Source: Desulfococcus sp. 4484_241 (GTDB taxonomy: Bacteria; Desulfobacterota; Desulfobacteria; Desulfobacterales; Desulfosudaceae). From it: a stretch of 64,000 nt of DNA. How positions within the stretch are numbered: the first letter of the stretch is position 1; each line of letters opens with the position of its first letter. The notes beneath the pieces were generated by a model. It was not told the origin of the DNA. It did not search any database and worked only from the letters and a program-made list of their open reading frames with translations. Shown one piece after another: positions 52,371 through 61,242 of this stretch. Both the position numbers and the translations under genes were made by a program. The stretch covers positions 17,191 through 81,190 of the forward strand of contig MZGQ01000019.1 of assembly GCA_002085115.1 (NCBI GenBank), read 5' to 3'.

Positions 52371-53375
52371 TTACTGCGGCACTGCCGTCTTTTCAGGTGC
52401 CCCGGAAAGACGGTCAAGTGCGATAACTATTAAGAACCCGGTTACCGCAAGAGTAATGGCAGCCATCACCTCCATGCTCATACCTTCTTTTGGGATGATG
52501 TTGCGTTCGTACAACACATGCGGTTTCCCCATTATGACTGCGACCTCGACCGGTTCCTTCCATGGCCATATCTTTTTCATCGAACCGGCCATAAGGCCAG
52601 TTAAAACAGCGAGTGTTATATCATGCCATCTTGAAAGCATATAGCTCAACAGCCTGGAAAATGAAAGTATACCGGCCAGGCATCCTGCACAAAATACAAA
52701 TAGTATAATGACGTTTTGCACCAGAAACGGATTCTTAAGTGCACCTATTATAAAAGCGTATTTACCGAGTATAAGCAGGATAAAGGCGCCGCTTATCCCG
52801 GGCAGTATCATGGCACAGATCGCTATAAACCCCGAAAGAAAAACAAACCACATATCTTCAGGCGTAGTGACCGGGACAAGGCTCACGATCTCCCATGCCG
52901 CTGCAACGCCCAGCATGCAGGCTGGCAGGGTGGTTTTGTCCCAGCTGGTAACCTTCCGTCCAACAACCAGCACGGACGCTGCTATGAGGCCGAAAAACAG
53001 GCTCCATGTCGGCACCGGGTGGTGTATGAGCAGGTAGTTCATCAGTTTTGCCGTGCTGATTATGGCGGTGGCTATACCACCTAAAAGAAAAACCAGGAAC
53101 CTGACATGGACGGCTGCAACAGCACCCTTTAGATCGAGCGACAGAATGCGCCTGACAGCAGTGGAATCAAACGATTTTACAGCTTCAAGGAGCTGCTCAT
53201 ATATACCCGTTATAAGCGCTATAGTGCCGCCGGAAACGCCGGGAATTACATCCGCAGAACCCATGCACAAGCCCTTTACATATAAAATGAAAGATTCTTT
53301 GGCCGTGCGCGGGCCCGGACTTTTGCAGAACGCCTCTTTCCATGTCATAATACGGTTTTCTCCCATAGAGATCAC
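52371..53375 (-). CDS. DUF368 membrane protein (PopT-type undecaprenyl phosphate translocase family)
   Basis: 334 residues with about eight to nine hydrophobic helices. The two inverted signature repeats are present: ADVIPGVSGGTIALITGIYE and ILPGISGAFILLILGKY. Members of this family recycle undecaprenyl phosphate across the inner membrane. Start could be 53375 or the in-frame ATG at 53348 (MTWKEAF). It is 5 bp downstream of the AI-2E-family gene. Confidence 0.88.
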   Translation of the reverse strand: MISMGENRIMTWKEAFCKSPGPRTAKESFILYVKGLCMGSADVIPGVSGGTIALITGIYEQLLEAVKSFDSTAVRRILSLDLKGAVAAVHVRFLVFLLGGIATAIISTAKLMNYLLIHHPVPTWSLFFGLIAASVLVVGRKVTSWDKTTLPACMLGVAAAWEIVSLVPVTTPEDMWFVFLSGFIAICAMILPGISGAFILLILGKYAFIIGALKNPFLVQNVIILFVFCAGCLAGILSFSRLLSYMLSRWHDITLAVLTGLMAGSMKKIWPWKEPVEVAVIMGKPHVLYERNIIPKEGMSMEVMAAITLAVTGFLIVIALDRLSGAPEKTAVPQ

Positions 53376-53380
53376 TCTTC

Positions 53381-54493
53381 TTATTCGTTTCGTTGGCCGG
53401 GAATCGTCGAAAGCGCAGAATTTTCCTCCGAGGCTTTCCTTGCCTTTATATATCTAATCCATGTTTTCAAAACCGAATGTACCAGCGTGGCAAGGGGAAT
53501 TGCAAAAAAAAGCCCCCATGCTCCCCAGATTCCTCCAAATATAAGAAGGGCAACAATAGTAGCCACGGGATGAAGATTAACCACTCCTGACAGCAGCAGC
53601 GGAGCCAGCAGGTTACCATCCAGGGCCTGGAGAACAAGATAAGAGACTACAAGCCAAGTAAACTCCGGAGAGAATCCCCACTGGAAGAAGGCAACAAGGG
53701 CAACCGGAAAAAACATTACCGTAGCGCCTATATAGGGAGCAATCACCGACAATCCTACTGCAAGGGATATAAGCGCCGTAAATTTAAGCCCAAGGAAAGT
53801 AAAAAGCAGGTAACTCGCTGTCCATACTATTGCAATCTCCCATATCTTACCACGCATGTAGTTGGCTATCTGCCGGTTTACATCCTGCCATACCTCTGAT
53901 GCCAAGCCGGTGTTTGCAGGCAGAAGGCGTTTGAACCATTCGATGATTCCCTGCTTGTCCTTCAAAAAAAAGAAAACCAGCAATGGCACAAGGACCAGGT
54001 AAACCACCAGCGTTATTATCCCCCGAACCGAGGCGAGCGAGATCGATAAAATGTACTGGCCCAAAAGGGTGATCTCGGTTTTAAGAAAATTTACGAATTG
54101 GCTGACCTGCTGCTGTGATATAATTTCAGGATAGCGTCCAGGAAGCTGCATCAGCTGTTTTTGTCCATTTGCAAGCAGCATGGGAAGTTCCTGCAGCATG
54201 GTTACAAACTGTTTTGAAAGCATTGGCAGCAAAAAGATAAAAAAGGAAAGAAGTGCTGCAACAAACAGGGAAAACACTGCAACAAGCGCGATATTTCTTG
54301 TAACCCTGAACCGTTCAAGTCCGCTTATCAGGCCTTCGAGAATATAGGCAATTACAATAGCCGCTATGACAGGGGCCAGCATCTTGCCGATCGTTGCCAC
54401 CAGCACAAAACCTGCCAGAAGAAACGCAAACAGGATTACAACCTGCGGATCGGTTCCATATTTTTTATACCAGTTTTTGATTATCTCTATCAT
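53381..54493 (-). CDS. AI-2E family transporter-like permease (PerM type)
   Basis: 370 residues with seven or eight hydrophobic helices. Family landmarks: VYLVLVPLLVFFFLKDK, GLSVIAPYIGATVMFFPVAL, LLLSGVVNLHPVATIVALLI and the GGIWGAWGLFFAIPLATLV end. The family name comes from a disputed autoinducer-2 export claim; many members are ion antiporters or unknown. It is divergent from the TetR gene. Confidence 0.88.
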   Translation of the reverse strand: MIEIIKNWYKKYGTDPQVVILFAFLLAGFVLVATIGKMLAPVIAAIVIAYILEGLISGLERFRVTRNIALVAVFSLFVAALLSFFIFLLPMLSKQFVTMLQELPMLLANGQKQLMQLPGRYPEIISQQQVSQFVNFLKTEITLLGQYILSISLASVRGIITLVVYLVLVPLLVFFFLKDKQGIIEWFKRLLPANTGLASEVWQDVNRQIANYMRGKIWEIAIVWTASYLLFTFLGLKFTALISLAVGLSVIAPYIGATVMFFPVALVAFFQWGFSPEFTWLVVSYLVLQALDGNLLAPLLLSGVVNLHPVATIVALLIFGGIWGAWGLFFAIPLATLVHSVLKTWIRYIKARKASEENSALSTIPGQRNE

Positions 54494-54686
54494 ACGCCCC
54501 CCATATCTTGAGGATCGTCTTAACGCACACGCCCCGTATTAACAATCAGTGCATCATATACCATATCCTGGTAAAATAAATATGCAAAACTTATTGTTCT
54601 CCATAGCGAACCATGTTAACAAGATTATCATCAGTATATAACTCAAATCGTTAAGCCAACCGAATACAACACAAAGGATATATATC

Positions 54687-55301
54687 ATGAAAAAAAGAAG
54701 TTTATTTAAAAACCTTCGTCAAAACGAGCGGGAGCTGAGGAAAACCATTATACTCGATGCCGCAGTAAAACTTTTCAGGGATAACGTGTTCAACGGAGTG
54801 GGCATGCGTGACATAGCTGCCGAAGCAGGCATATCCCCGGCAACGATATACCGCTATTTTCCCAGCAGGGACGACATCCTTGCAGAGGCGCTGCTGCAGG
54901 ACATAAACAAAATAGAAGACCGTCTTGACAATATGTTGAAAAACCGGCAGATAACCGCAAAGGATCTTGCCATAGCGGTGGTTGATTATTTTCTTGACAA
55001 TGAGCCGACCTTTCACATGATGTGCCACTTTCTTACAAGCGGAACAGTAACTCCTGAGGCAAAAAATAAATTCAATCTTATCCAGGAATACTTCATAAAC
55101 ATGTTTAACATGAAAATTAAAATGATCGCGGGAAAGAACCATGATGTTGTTCACACTCACGCCTTTTTCGCATCCATTGCCGGGGTTGTTCTCACCTTTC
55201 TTCACTACCCGGGCCTTAACAAACAGAAAAAGCGGGAATACATGCACAGGCTCGCTCTATCCATAATAACAGAAGGCGGCCGTCTGCCCATGCCTGATTA
55301 G
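54687..55301 (+). CDS. TetR-family transcriptional regulator
   Basis: 204 residues. The N-terminal helix-turn-helix reads VGMRDIAAEAGISPATIYRY at about residues 37-56. The C-terminal ligand-binding domain is helical with no recognised effector. It lies 129 bp upstream of the aldehyde:ferredoxin oxidoreductase gene, same strand, and divergent from the AI-2E-type permease, so either is a plausible target. Ribosome site AAAGGA. Confidence 0.92.
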   Translation: MKKRSLFKNLRQNERELRKTIILDAAVKLFRDNVFNGVGMRDIAAEAGISPATIYRYFPSRDDILAEALLQDINKIEDRLDNMLKNRQITAKDLAIAVVDYFLDNEPTFHMMCHFLTSGTVTPEAKNKFNLIQEYFINMFNMKIKMIAGKNHDVVHTHAFFASIAGVVLTFLHYPGLNKQKKREYMHRLALSIITEGGRLPMPD

Positions 55302-55347
55302 TCAGACAGAATTCCCCTGCAACATTTTCCAGTGTTGTATAAATGTT

Positions 55348-55376
55348 TTGATTAAATCGGTCTTATTCCATAATAT
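55348..55376 (+). promoter_or_regulatory. Sigma70-type promoter for the aldehyde oxidoreductase gene
   Basis: TTGATT (55348-55353), a 17-bp spacer and TAATAT (55371-55376), 54 bp before the start codon. It indicates transcription separate from tetR. Confidence 0.5.
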
Positions 55377-55430
55377 CTGTTTTAAAACCATTGTCCGCAA
55401 CTTTCGGTATTCCACGGTTGGAGGTGCTTC

Positions 55431-57296
55431 ATGAAAAAAGAGCTTGCAGGCCCCTCAGAGAGGGTGCTGGTGGTCGATCTTTCCGGCAAAAAGTTTGAAG
55501 TCTATGATGTTCCCAGGCAGCTTAGGAAAATGTACCTCGGCGGCAAGGGACTTGGATTGAAACTCATTTTTGACCGGATGGATCCTGGCACGGATCCACT
55601 TGGCAGTGAAAATATTATTGCTTTTATGCCCGGAGTACTGATGGGAACGGGCGCTCCATGCACAGGCAGATTCGCTGCTGTCACAAAGTCCCCCCTTACC
55701 GGAATAATGGTCACATCTTCATGCGGCGGGCCTTTTGGCATGCAGCTAAAGACTGCCGGATGGGATGGACTGCTGATTACCGGCAAAGCGGACTCTCCAG
55801 TATACATAGAAGTTACTTCCGAAGGTGTACTGTTCATGGATGCCGCCAGCCTGTGGGGCGCAACTACCGATGAAACCCAGCAAAGGCTTGCAAGCGACAA
55901 GCGCACCGGCGTGCTTGCCATAGGCCCGGCAGGCGAAAACATGGTCAGGTTCGCAAATATTGCGTCCGGCCACAGGTTCTTGGGCAGAGGGGGCATGGGG
56001 GCTGTTATGGGCTCCAAAAACCTGAAGGCTGTTGTGGCCAGGGGCAGGGATTACAGGATAAGGCCCATGGATGCCGAATTGTTTAACCGCGTTAAGCAGA
56101 GGGCATTGAAGTATATCAACAGCAATGAAATGACATCTGCCACTTACAGGAATTACGGCACAAGAGCCAATGTCAATCCCTGCAACAAAGCCAACATACT
56201 GCCAGTCAACAATTTTTCAGACGGAAGCCACGATATGGCGACAAATATCTCGGGCGAGGAGATAAATAAAAACCACGACACAAGCCACAGCACCTGCAAA
56301 CCATGTTCAATACTGTGCGGCCAGAAAGGAAATTTTGGCGGACGCGAACTTCCTGTGCCGGAGTTTGAAACCGTAGGGCTGCTTGGCTCCAACCTCGGCA
56401 TTTTCGACCCGGTCCAAATCGCTGAGTTCAACAGGATTTGCGGAGAAATGGGCATGGACACTATATCCGCAGGCGGTACAATTGCGTGGGTAATGGAAGC
56501 GTCAGAGAAGGGATTGGTTGATACGCCCCTGCGATTTGGGGACCCGAAGAGTGTGGAAAAGGCCCTGATGGATATCGCCAACATGGAAGGGTTTGGGAAA
56601 GAGATGGCAATGGGTACAAGGGCCCTTTCTGAAAAATATGGAGGAAAGGAGTTCGCGATACAGGTCAAGGGGCTCGAGATGGCGGCCTATGATCCGCGTG
56701 GTTCCTTTGGCCAGGGCCTTGCCTACGCAGTTGCAAACCGTGGAGCCTGCCACCTGTCCGCCTATCTTATCGCCCAGGAGATATACTTTAAAATGCTAAA
56801 TCCGCGACGAACGTATGGCAAGCCCGAGTTTGTAAAGTTTTTCGAAAGCCTTACCTGTTGCGTAAACTCCCTGCATACATGCCAGTTTACCATGTTTGCC
56901 TATCTGCTTGAACCGCCTGCCGTCAAAAAATCACCGGACCGGCTGCTTGCTTTTTTCATGCAAAACACGCCGGGTATCGCCGTAAAGCTGACCGACTTCG
57001 GCATCTACACCAAACTCTGGCAATCCGTTACAGGTATCCCCATGTCAAACAGCGAGTTTCTCAGGGCCGGTGACCGGATCCACGTGCTGGAAAGATACAT
57101 GAACACACAAATGGGAATATCCCGCAAGGACGATACACTGCCTGAACGTTTGTTAAAGGAGGGCAGAAAGTCGGATCCTGAAAACCTGGTTGTGCCCCTT
57201 GAATCGATGCTTGATAAATATTACAGGCTGAGAGGTTATGACAGCAACGGCATCCCGACAAAGGAAACATTAAAAAAACTGAAAATAATAGATTAG
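55431..57296 (+). CDS. Tungsten-pterin aldehyde:ferredoxin oxidoreductase
   Basis: 621 residues of the AOR family. The N-terminal pterin-binding domain has YLGGKGLGLKLIFD, GVLMGTGAPCTGRFAAVTKS and GRGGMGAVMGSKNLKAVV. Iron-sulfur ligands C-x2-C-x3-C are in STCKPCSILCG, with a later Cys in SLHTCQF. It oxidises aldehydes to acids with ferredoxin, or the reverse. Start at 55431 has GGAGGTGC upstream. The substrate class cannot be told from the sequence. Confidence 0.93.
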   Translation: MKKELAGPSERVLVVDLSGKKFEVYDVPRQLRKMYLGGKGLGLKLIFDRMDPGTDPLGSENIIAFMPGVLMGTGAPCTGRFAAVTKSPLTGIMVTSSCGGPFGMQLKTAGWDGLLITGKADSPVYIEVTSEGVLFMDAASLWGATTDETQQRLASDKRTGVLAIGPAGENMVRFANIASGHRFLGRGGMGAVMGSKNLKAVVARGRDYRIRPMDAELFNRVKQRALKYINSNEMTSATYRNYGTRANVNPCNKANILPVNNFSDGSHDMATNISGEEINKNHDTSHSTCKPCSILCGQKGNFGGRELPVPEFETVGLLGSNLGIFDPVQIAEFNRICGEMGMDTISAGGTIAWVMEASEKGLVDTPLRFGDPKSVEKALMDIANMEGFGKEMAMGTRALSEKYGGKEFAIQVKGLEMAAYDPRGSFGQGLAYAVANRGACHLSAYLIAQEIYFKMLNPRRTYGKPEFVKFFESLTCCVNSLHTCQFTMFAYLLEPPAVKKSPDRLLAFFMQNTPGIAVKLTDFGIYTKLWQSVTGIPMSNSEFLRAGDRIHVLERYMNTQMGISRKDDTLPERLLKEGRKSDPENLVVPLESMLDKYYRLRGYDSNGIPTKETLKKLKIID

Positions 57297-57394
57297 CCGG
57301 AGCATTTTCATGAAATACCCGGGTTAAGAGAGGCATAACTTTCCCGGACATTTATCTCAATCGCTGTTTTATCGGATTGGAGAAGACAAGTCTT

Positions 57395-58363
57395 ATGACG
57401 GTAAGAGGGCGTTTGACAGGATATCTTGTTTTATTGGCAATTTTTGTATTGCTGCTGTCCGGCTGTACCACTCTGGGAATAAAATCGATCCCGCTTGAGG
57501 ATTTAAAAAAGAAATACGCCAACGAAAATTCGAGATTCCTGGAGTTGGACGGTATGAATATCCACTACAGGGATGAGGGCTCCGGTCCGGTGCTTGTCCT
57601 TATACATGGAGTTTGTGCATCTCTCCATACATGGGACGGATGGGTAATGGACCTCAAGGATCACTACCGTATTATACGCATGGATCTTCCCGGTTTCGGA
57701 CTGACACCGCTTAAGGATAAAAATGTGTATGACCGGGATCAGGGAGTCAGGCTGATGGATGAATTTGCAGCAAAGCTGGGGCTTGACCATTTCTACCTTG
57801 CCGGCAATTCACTGGGTGGGTACCTGGCCTGGATATATACATATGCACACCCCGAAAAGGTGGACAAGCTTATACTCATCGATTCAGCGGGCTTTCCATC
57901 TAAAACACCGTTTGTGCTGAGGTTCGCCTCTTTTCCGCTTATCAGGCCATTTGCACGGCGCATGATGCCAAAATTCATGTTTGACAATGCAGTCAGGCAG
58001 GTTTACGGAGATGACTCGCGCATAACAAAGGAGACAAGGGACCGATATTTTGAACTTGCCATGCGGAAAGGCGCCAAAAGCGATTATGTGGATATATTCA
58101 CCGTGCTGAAAAGGGAACTTTCAAAGCCGGAGGTTTCTTACGGAATAGACAGGATAACCGTTCCAACCCTTGTGATGTGGGGCGACAAGGATATATGGCT
58201 CCCCTACAAAGAGAATATAGTCAAATGGAGACAGGCCCTTCCAAATGCAAAGTTTATTATATACAAAGGCGTTGGGCACATTCCAATGGAAGAGAGCCCC
58301 GATCTGACTGCTCACGACGCGGACCTGTTTCTTTCGGGAAAAACATCACCGCAAGCAAAGTAA
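57395..58363 (+). CDS. Alpha/beta-hydrolase lipoprotein
   Basis: 322 residues. Signal peptide with lipobox LSGC (C24). Hydrolase landmarks: VLIHGVCASLHTWDGW, nucleophile Ser in LAGNSLGGYLAW, Asp in VMWGDKDIWLP and His in GVGHIPMEESP. It is probably an outer-membrane-anchored or periplasmic esterase. Start at 57395 is placed by GGAGAAG upstream; an open extension reaches 57377. It may be co-transcribed with the aldehyde oxidoreductase. Confidence 0.88.
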   Translation: MTVRGRLTGYLVLLAIFVLLLSGCTTLGIKSIPLEDLKKKYANENSRFLELDGMNIHYRDEGSGPVLVLIHGVCASLHTWDGWVMDLKDHYRIIRMDLPGFGLTPLKDKNVYDRDQGVRLMDEFAAKLGLDHFYLAGNSLGGYLAWIYTYAHPEKVDKLILIDSAGFPSKTPFVLRFASFPLIRPFARRMMPKFMFDNAVRQVYGDDSRITKETRDRYFELAMRKGAKSDYVDIFTVLKRELSKPEVSYGIDRITVPTLVMWGDKDIWLPYKENIVKWRQALPNAKFIIYKGVGHIPMEESPDLTAHDADLFLSGKTSPQAK

Positions 58364-58567
58364 CCGGGGATAAACAAGGCCGTGGTTTCACATTCCCAAG
58401 CCGATATTACTCCATTGGGAAAACTACCGTAATTTGTGCCGTCCAAATCGAATATAAATGGCTATTTGCATAGCCTGGATATTTCACGAGTTGATTTGGC
58501 AGCAAGATTGCTGTGCGCATCACATGAAGATGTGAACATCACCTGTGATTACTGCGGCGGGCTCTCC

Positions 58568-58583
58568 CCCTGCCTTCGCAGGG
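58568..58583. repeat. Perfect 6-bp hairpin between convergent genes
   Basis: CCCTGC-CTTC-GCAGGG in the 236-bp gap between the hydrolase and the permease. Followed by only TT, so it may be a weak bidirectional terminator. The remainder of the gap has no recognisable gene. Confidence 0.35.
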
Positions 58584-58599
58584 TTGACGGATTTGGCGA

Positions 58600-59676
58600 T
58601 TATTTGCCGACGCATAAAATATAGTATAACCCAATGCCGATAAAAAAAGCAAGATACCCAAAAAGAAGAAACTGGATTGTAAACTGCATGGAATTATCCG
58701 TATCTTCATGATCAAGGTAAAGTTTATAAGCGATCAGATTTGCAAAGGAGCCGAAAAGGGATCCGAATCCGCCCACGCTGACACCCCAGAGCAGCGCCTT
58801 CCATTGTGTCGTAAACCTTGCAAAAAGCAGAGCGGTGGGAACATTGCTCATGACCTGGCTCGTCATGCTTGAAAGCAGAAAGACATGGCCTGAAGATTCA
58901 ATGGCGGGTGCCAGCAATGTTTTTATATTCGTCGCCAGGCCGAGAAAACAGAAAAAACAGAGCAGCAGGCTGTAATCTATGCGCAGGCTTTTCCGGTCCA
59001 TTAAAAGTGCATAGATAACAACCACAATCCCGGCAGAAGCAGGTAAAACGTGAAGCGCCGTTAAAATAACGATAACCAGCAGCGACAGATAGATATAAGA
59101 AAAATATCGAACCCTGCCCGTACTGCGGGCTGATTTTTGCTCTTTTCCACTCCTGATCATAATGGAAAAAATAATAAGCAGAACCATAAAAACAAACGAA
59201 AACGGTGCGATCGTTAAAATAAATTTTTCAGGATCAAGTTTGTAAATCCAGTAGATGAAAAGGTTCTGCGGGTTTCCGAAAGGTGTGAGGGCTGAACCGG
59301 CATTGGCGGCAAGCGCCTCAAGAATTACAATAATATCTTTTCTTTTTGTGCGAAGAGAAAGGGTTAACGGCACGATCACGATCAGGGCGGCATCGTTTGT
59401 AAGGAACATGGAGGAAAAAAAGGTGGCAAGAACCAGCTTGAGGGGGATGAAGCCACCCATTTCAAGGCGTCGCGAAATACGGAGCATCAGCCCGCTGTTT
59501 TCAACGCCTTTAACAGCTACGAAAAAGGCAAAGAGGATAAAAAGGACTTTAAGTTCGGTGATGGACCATGATGGTATCTGATTGAGATAAACCGATGTAA
59601 ACACAAGCCCTGATGCAGAAAGAAGCAGCAGCCACTGCTTTAAGATAAAATCGAATAATCCGGCTTGTGTTTTCAT
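58600..59676 (-). CDS. ArsB/NhaD-type (citrate-transporter-like) permease
   Basis: 358 residues with about ten hydrophobic helices. Ion-transporter-superfamily landmarks are SSMFLTNDAALIVIVPLTL, SALTPFGNPQNLFIYW and SSMTSQVMSNVPTALLFARF. These duplicated loop motifs line the substrate path in SLC13/ArsB/NhaD-like carriers. At 358 residues it is shorter than typical members (about 420), the N-terminal helix pair being reduced. The transported ion is unknown. Confidence 0.85.
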   Translation of the reverse strand: MKTQAGLFDFILKQWLLLLSASGLVFTSVYLNQIPSWSITELKVLFILFAFFVAVKGVENSGLMLRISRRLEMGGFIPLKLVLATFFSSMFLTNDAALIVIVPLTLSLRTKRKDIIVILEALAANAGSALTPFGNPQNLFIYWIYKLDPEKFILTIAPFSFVFMVLLIIFSIMIRSGKEQKSARSTGRVRYFSYIYLSLLVIVILTALHVLPASAGIVVVIYALLMDRKSLRIDYSLLLCFFCFLGLATNIKTLLAPAIESSGHVFLLSSMTSQVMSNVPTALLFARFTTQWKALLWGVSVGGFGSLFGSFANLIAYKLYLDHEDTDNSMQFTIQFLLFGYLAFFIGIGLYYILCVGK

Positions 59677-59700
59677 CGTGCCTTCGGTTTGTGTACTATT

Positions 59701-59970
59701 TTACCGATCGGTCTCTTTTGTTAGAATTCGGTCCAGCTTTTCATACAACCTGTCAAATTTCTTTTCTAATTGTTTATCCTCTGTATGGTTTGCCACTGCT
59801 GCTATAAAGCCTAACAAATCGTCAAGCTCATCAATTGAATATCTTGCAATTAGATATTTCCCCCTGACCTGTGCAATTTTCAATGCTTTTGTGAGCTCCA
59901 AATCGGCAAAGGGGTGATCAACAATCAAATCTCTTTCTTGAGGTGTAAATTTTATTTCGATTTTCTTCAT
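59701..59970 (-). CDS. Small protein of unknown function
   Basis: 89 residues, charged and probably helical: MKKIEIKFTPQERDLIVDH, then ARYSIDELDDLLGFIAAVAN and a Lys/Asp-rich coiled end. No family recognised. It is 24 bp upstream of the permease gene on the same strand. DNA is AT-rich like the nuclease gene behind it. Confidence 0.6.
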   Translation of the reverse strand: MKKIEIKFTPQERDLIVDHPFADLELTKALKIAQVRGKYLIARYSIDELDDLLGFIAAVANHTEDKQLEKKFDRLYEKLDRILTKETDR

Positions 59971-60071
59971 TTTTTATTTTGCAGATAATGGTTTAGCTCA
60001 CCAGGCGCAGGAGCTGCCAGAAGACTAAGGCTTTTAACAACAATGCATTTCAAAAATGTCACAACTCCTAT

Positions 60072-60104
60072 GCTCTGGTGGAACTGATGGTTATCATCGC
60101 CGCC
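60072..60104 (+). pseudogene. Fragment resembling a type IV prepilin N-terminus
   Basis: The plus strand reads A-L-V-E-L-M-V-I-I-A-A, close to the prepilin methylation motif (F-T-L-V-E-L-M-V-V-I-A). No coherent pilin body follows: sequence passes into the antisense end of the nuclease gene and stops. Probably a relic; a chance match is possible because it is only 11 residues. Confidence 0.35.
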
Positions 60105-60866
60105 TTATATCAATTCAGGGGCATATTGACGAAGAGCTTTTTTAACTTTTGGATTTCGTTGAATGATCATCTCATACAAATAGCTCCAATATTCAGAAAC
60201 CAAAAGGTTACCTTGCATATTTCGTCGAACGAAGTATGATGTTTTCAAAATTCTATGATTTCTTAAATCATCAAGAAAAATCGGGCTGTCAAGATTACAC
60301 ACACGTTCAATTTTCCCAAAATAGCATTTACCATCACGCCATTGTGCATCCCCACGTTCAAGTTCGCCTGTGAAGCGAAATATTTCAGAGATACTTTTTT
60401 CAGGTACACAGCGATACATAAGCAACAGATCACCAGGTGTAACCTGTTTTGATAAGGCCCAATTCAACTTGTCATTTTCATCTAAATGAAACCACTGATC
60501 TTTAATTGCTGGTTGAATCCATATTTTTACACCAACTCCGAAATACCTCTTTAATTCTATGATTTCTAATTTCTTCGGGGCTTCAGGCCAGTCGTGATGC
60601 CAACAGACAATGCAATCACAATCATCTGGATCATGTCGATGAGCTTTAAAATTTGACGATTTGAATTCAAATTCAATCCTTACTTTCTTTTCAACATTGC
60701 CGGACCTTCGGTATGCGATACAATCAGGAAATTGTGGCCTTATCTTTTCAACCTTGAATCGGAGCTTTTTAGCCACATGGGAAAAAAGAAAGACAACACC
60801 AAGCTCATTTTCTGGAGCATATTGAAGAGGTGAATTTTGCAATGTTATGGGTCGAGTTTTTTTCAT
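60105..60866 (-). CDS. PD-(D/E)XK nuclease fused to an EVE/PUA-like domain
   Basis: 253 residues. The N-terminal part has a Glu in PENELGVVFLF, the PD of FPDCIAYRR (P47-D48) and E67-x-K69 in RIEFEFKSSNF, the layout of a PD-(D/E)XK nuclease, followed by HDPDDCDCIVCWHHDWP. From about residue 113, KIWIQPAIKDQWFHLDEND and TPGDLLLMYRCVPEKSISEI resemble an EVE domain, which reads modified bases. It may cut modified foreign DNA. Start at 60866 is chosen over 60953 by domain limits. AT-rich, next to recombinase debris. Confidence 0.7.
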   Translation of the reverse strand: MKKTRPITLQNSPLQYAPENELGVVFLFSHVAKKLRFKVEKIRPQFPDCIAYRRSGNVEKKVRIEFEFKSSNFKAHRHDPDDCDCIVCWHHDWPEAPKKLEIIELKRYFGVGVKIWIQPAIKDQWFHLDENDKLNWALSKQVTPGDLLLMYRCVPEKSISEIFRFTGELERGDAQWRDGKCYFGKIERVCNLDSPIFLDDLRNHRILKTSYFVRRNMQGNLLVSEYWSYLYEMIIQRNPKVKKALRQYAPELI

Positions 60867-60975
60867 ATTATGATAACGCCCCGCATAACCCTCTGGCAAT
60901 GAATCGCAGCGGAATTGCCAGGCCAAGTTGATGCGGTTGTTCAAGTAAGCCACTCCGCGGCAGGGAAGCGGCGTC

Positions 60976-61168
60976 CCGTTGTTTAAGGAAGACCTTCAAT
61001 TATCAGGTTATGCCAAACGAAGCATTGAATCATACGTTGGCTCCGTTTTGCGGCTTCAGCGCTTTTACAATCAACCCATTGGAAAATATCACCGAAAAAC
61101 AGCTTCGTCAATACCGGCAGTGCTGTCAAAGTGACTTTGGCTGGAGTGCCGCGACGTTGCCGCCTTGA
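60976..61168 (+). pseudogene. Degraded tyrosine recombinase/integrase N-terminal fragment
   Basis: First frame from 60976: PLFKEDLQLSGYAKRSIESY then VGSVLRLQRFYNQP, the SAM-like core-binding domain of phage-type integrases. The homology continues in another frame from 61082: ENITEKQLRQY and SDFGWSAATL, then a stop at 61168. A one-base shift separates them, and the catalytic domain is gone. It marks past integration next to the nuclease gene. Confidence 0.7.
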
Positions 61169-61242
61169 CCGTCATACCCCTGGTTATGCCCAGGGCCTTT
61201 GCCGGGGTGGTCAGGTCCGCGACAGGCGCTGCCAGGGCGGCA

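Noticed and set aside
53381-54493. Quorum-sensing (AI-2) exporter
   Set aside because: The family name does not establish AI-2 transport, and no luxS or AI-2 receptor gene is in the window.
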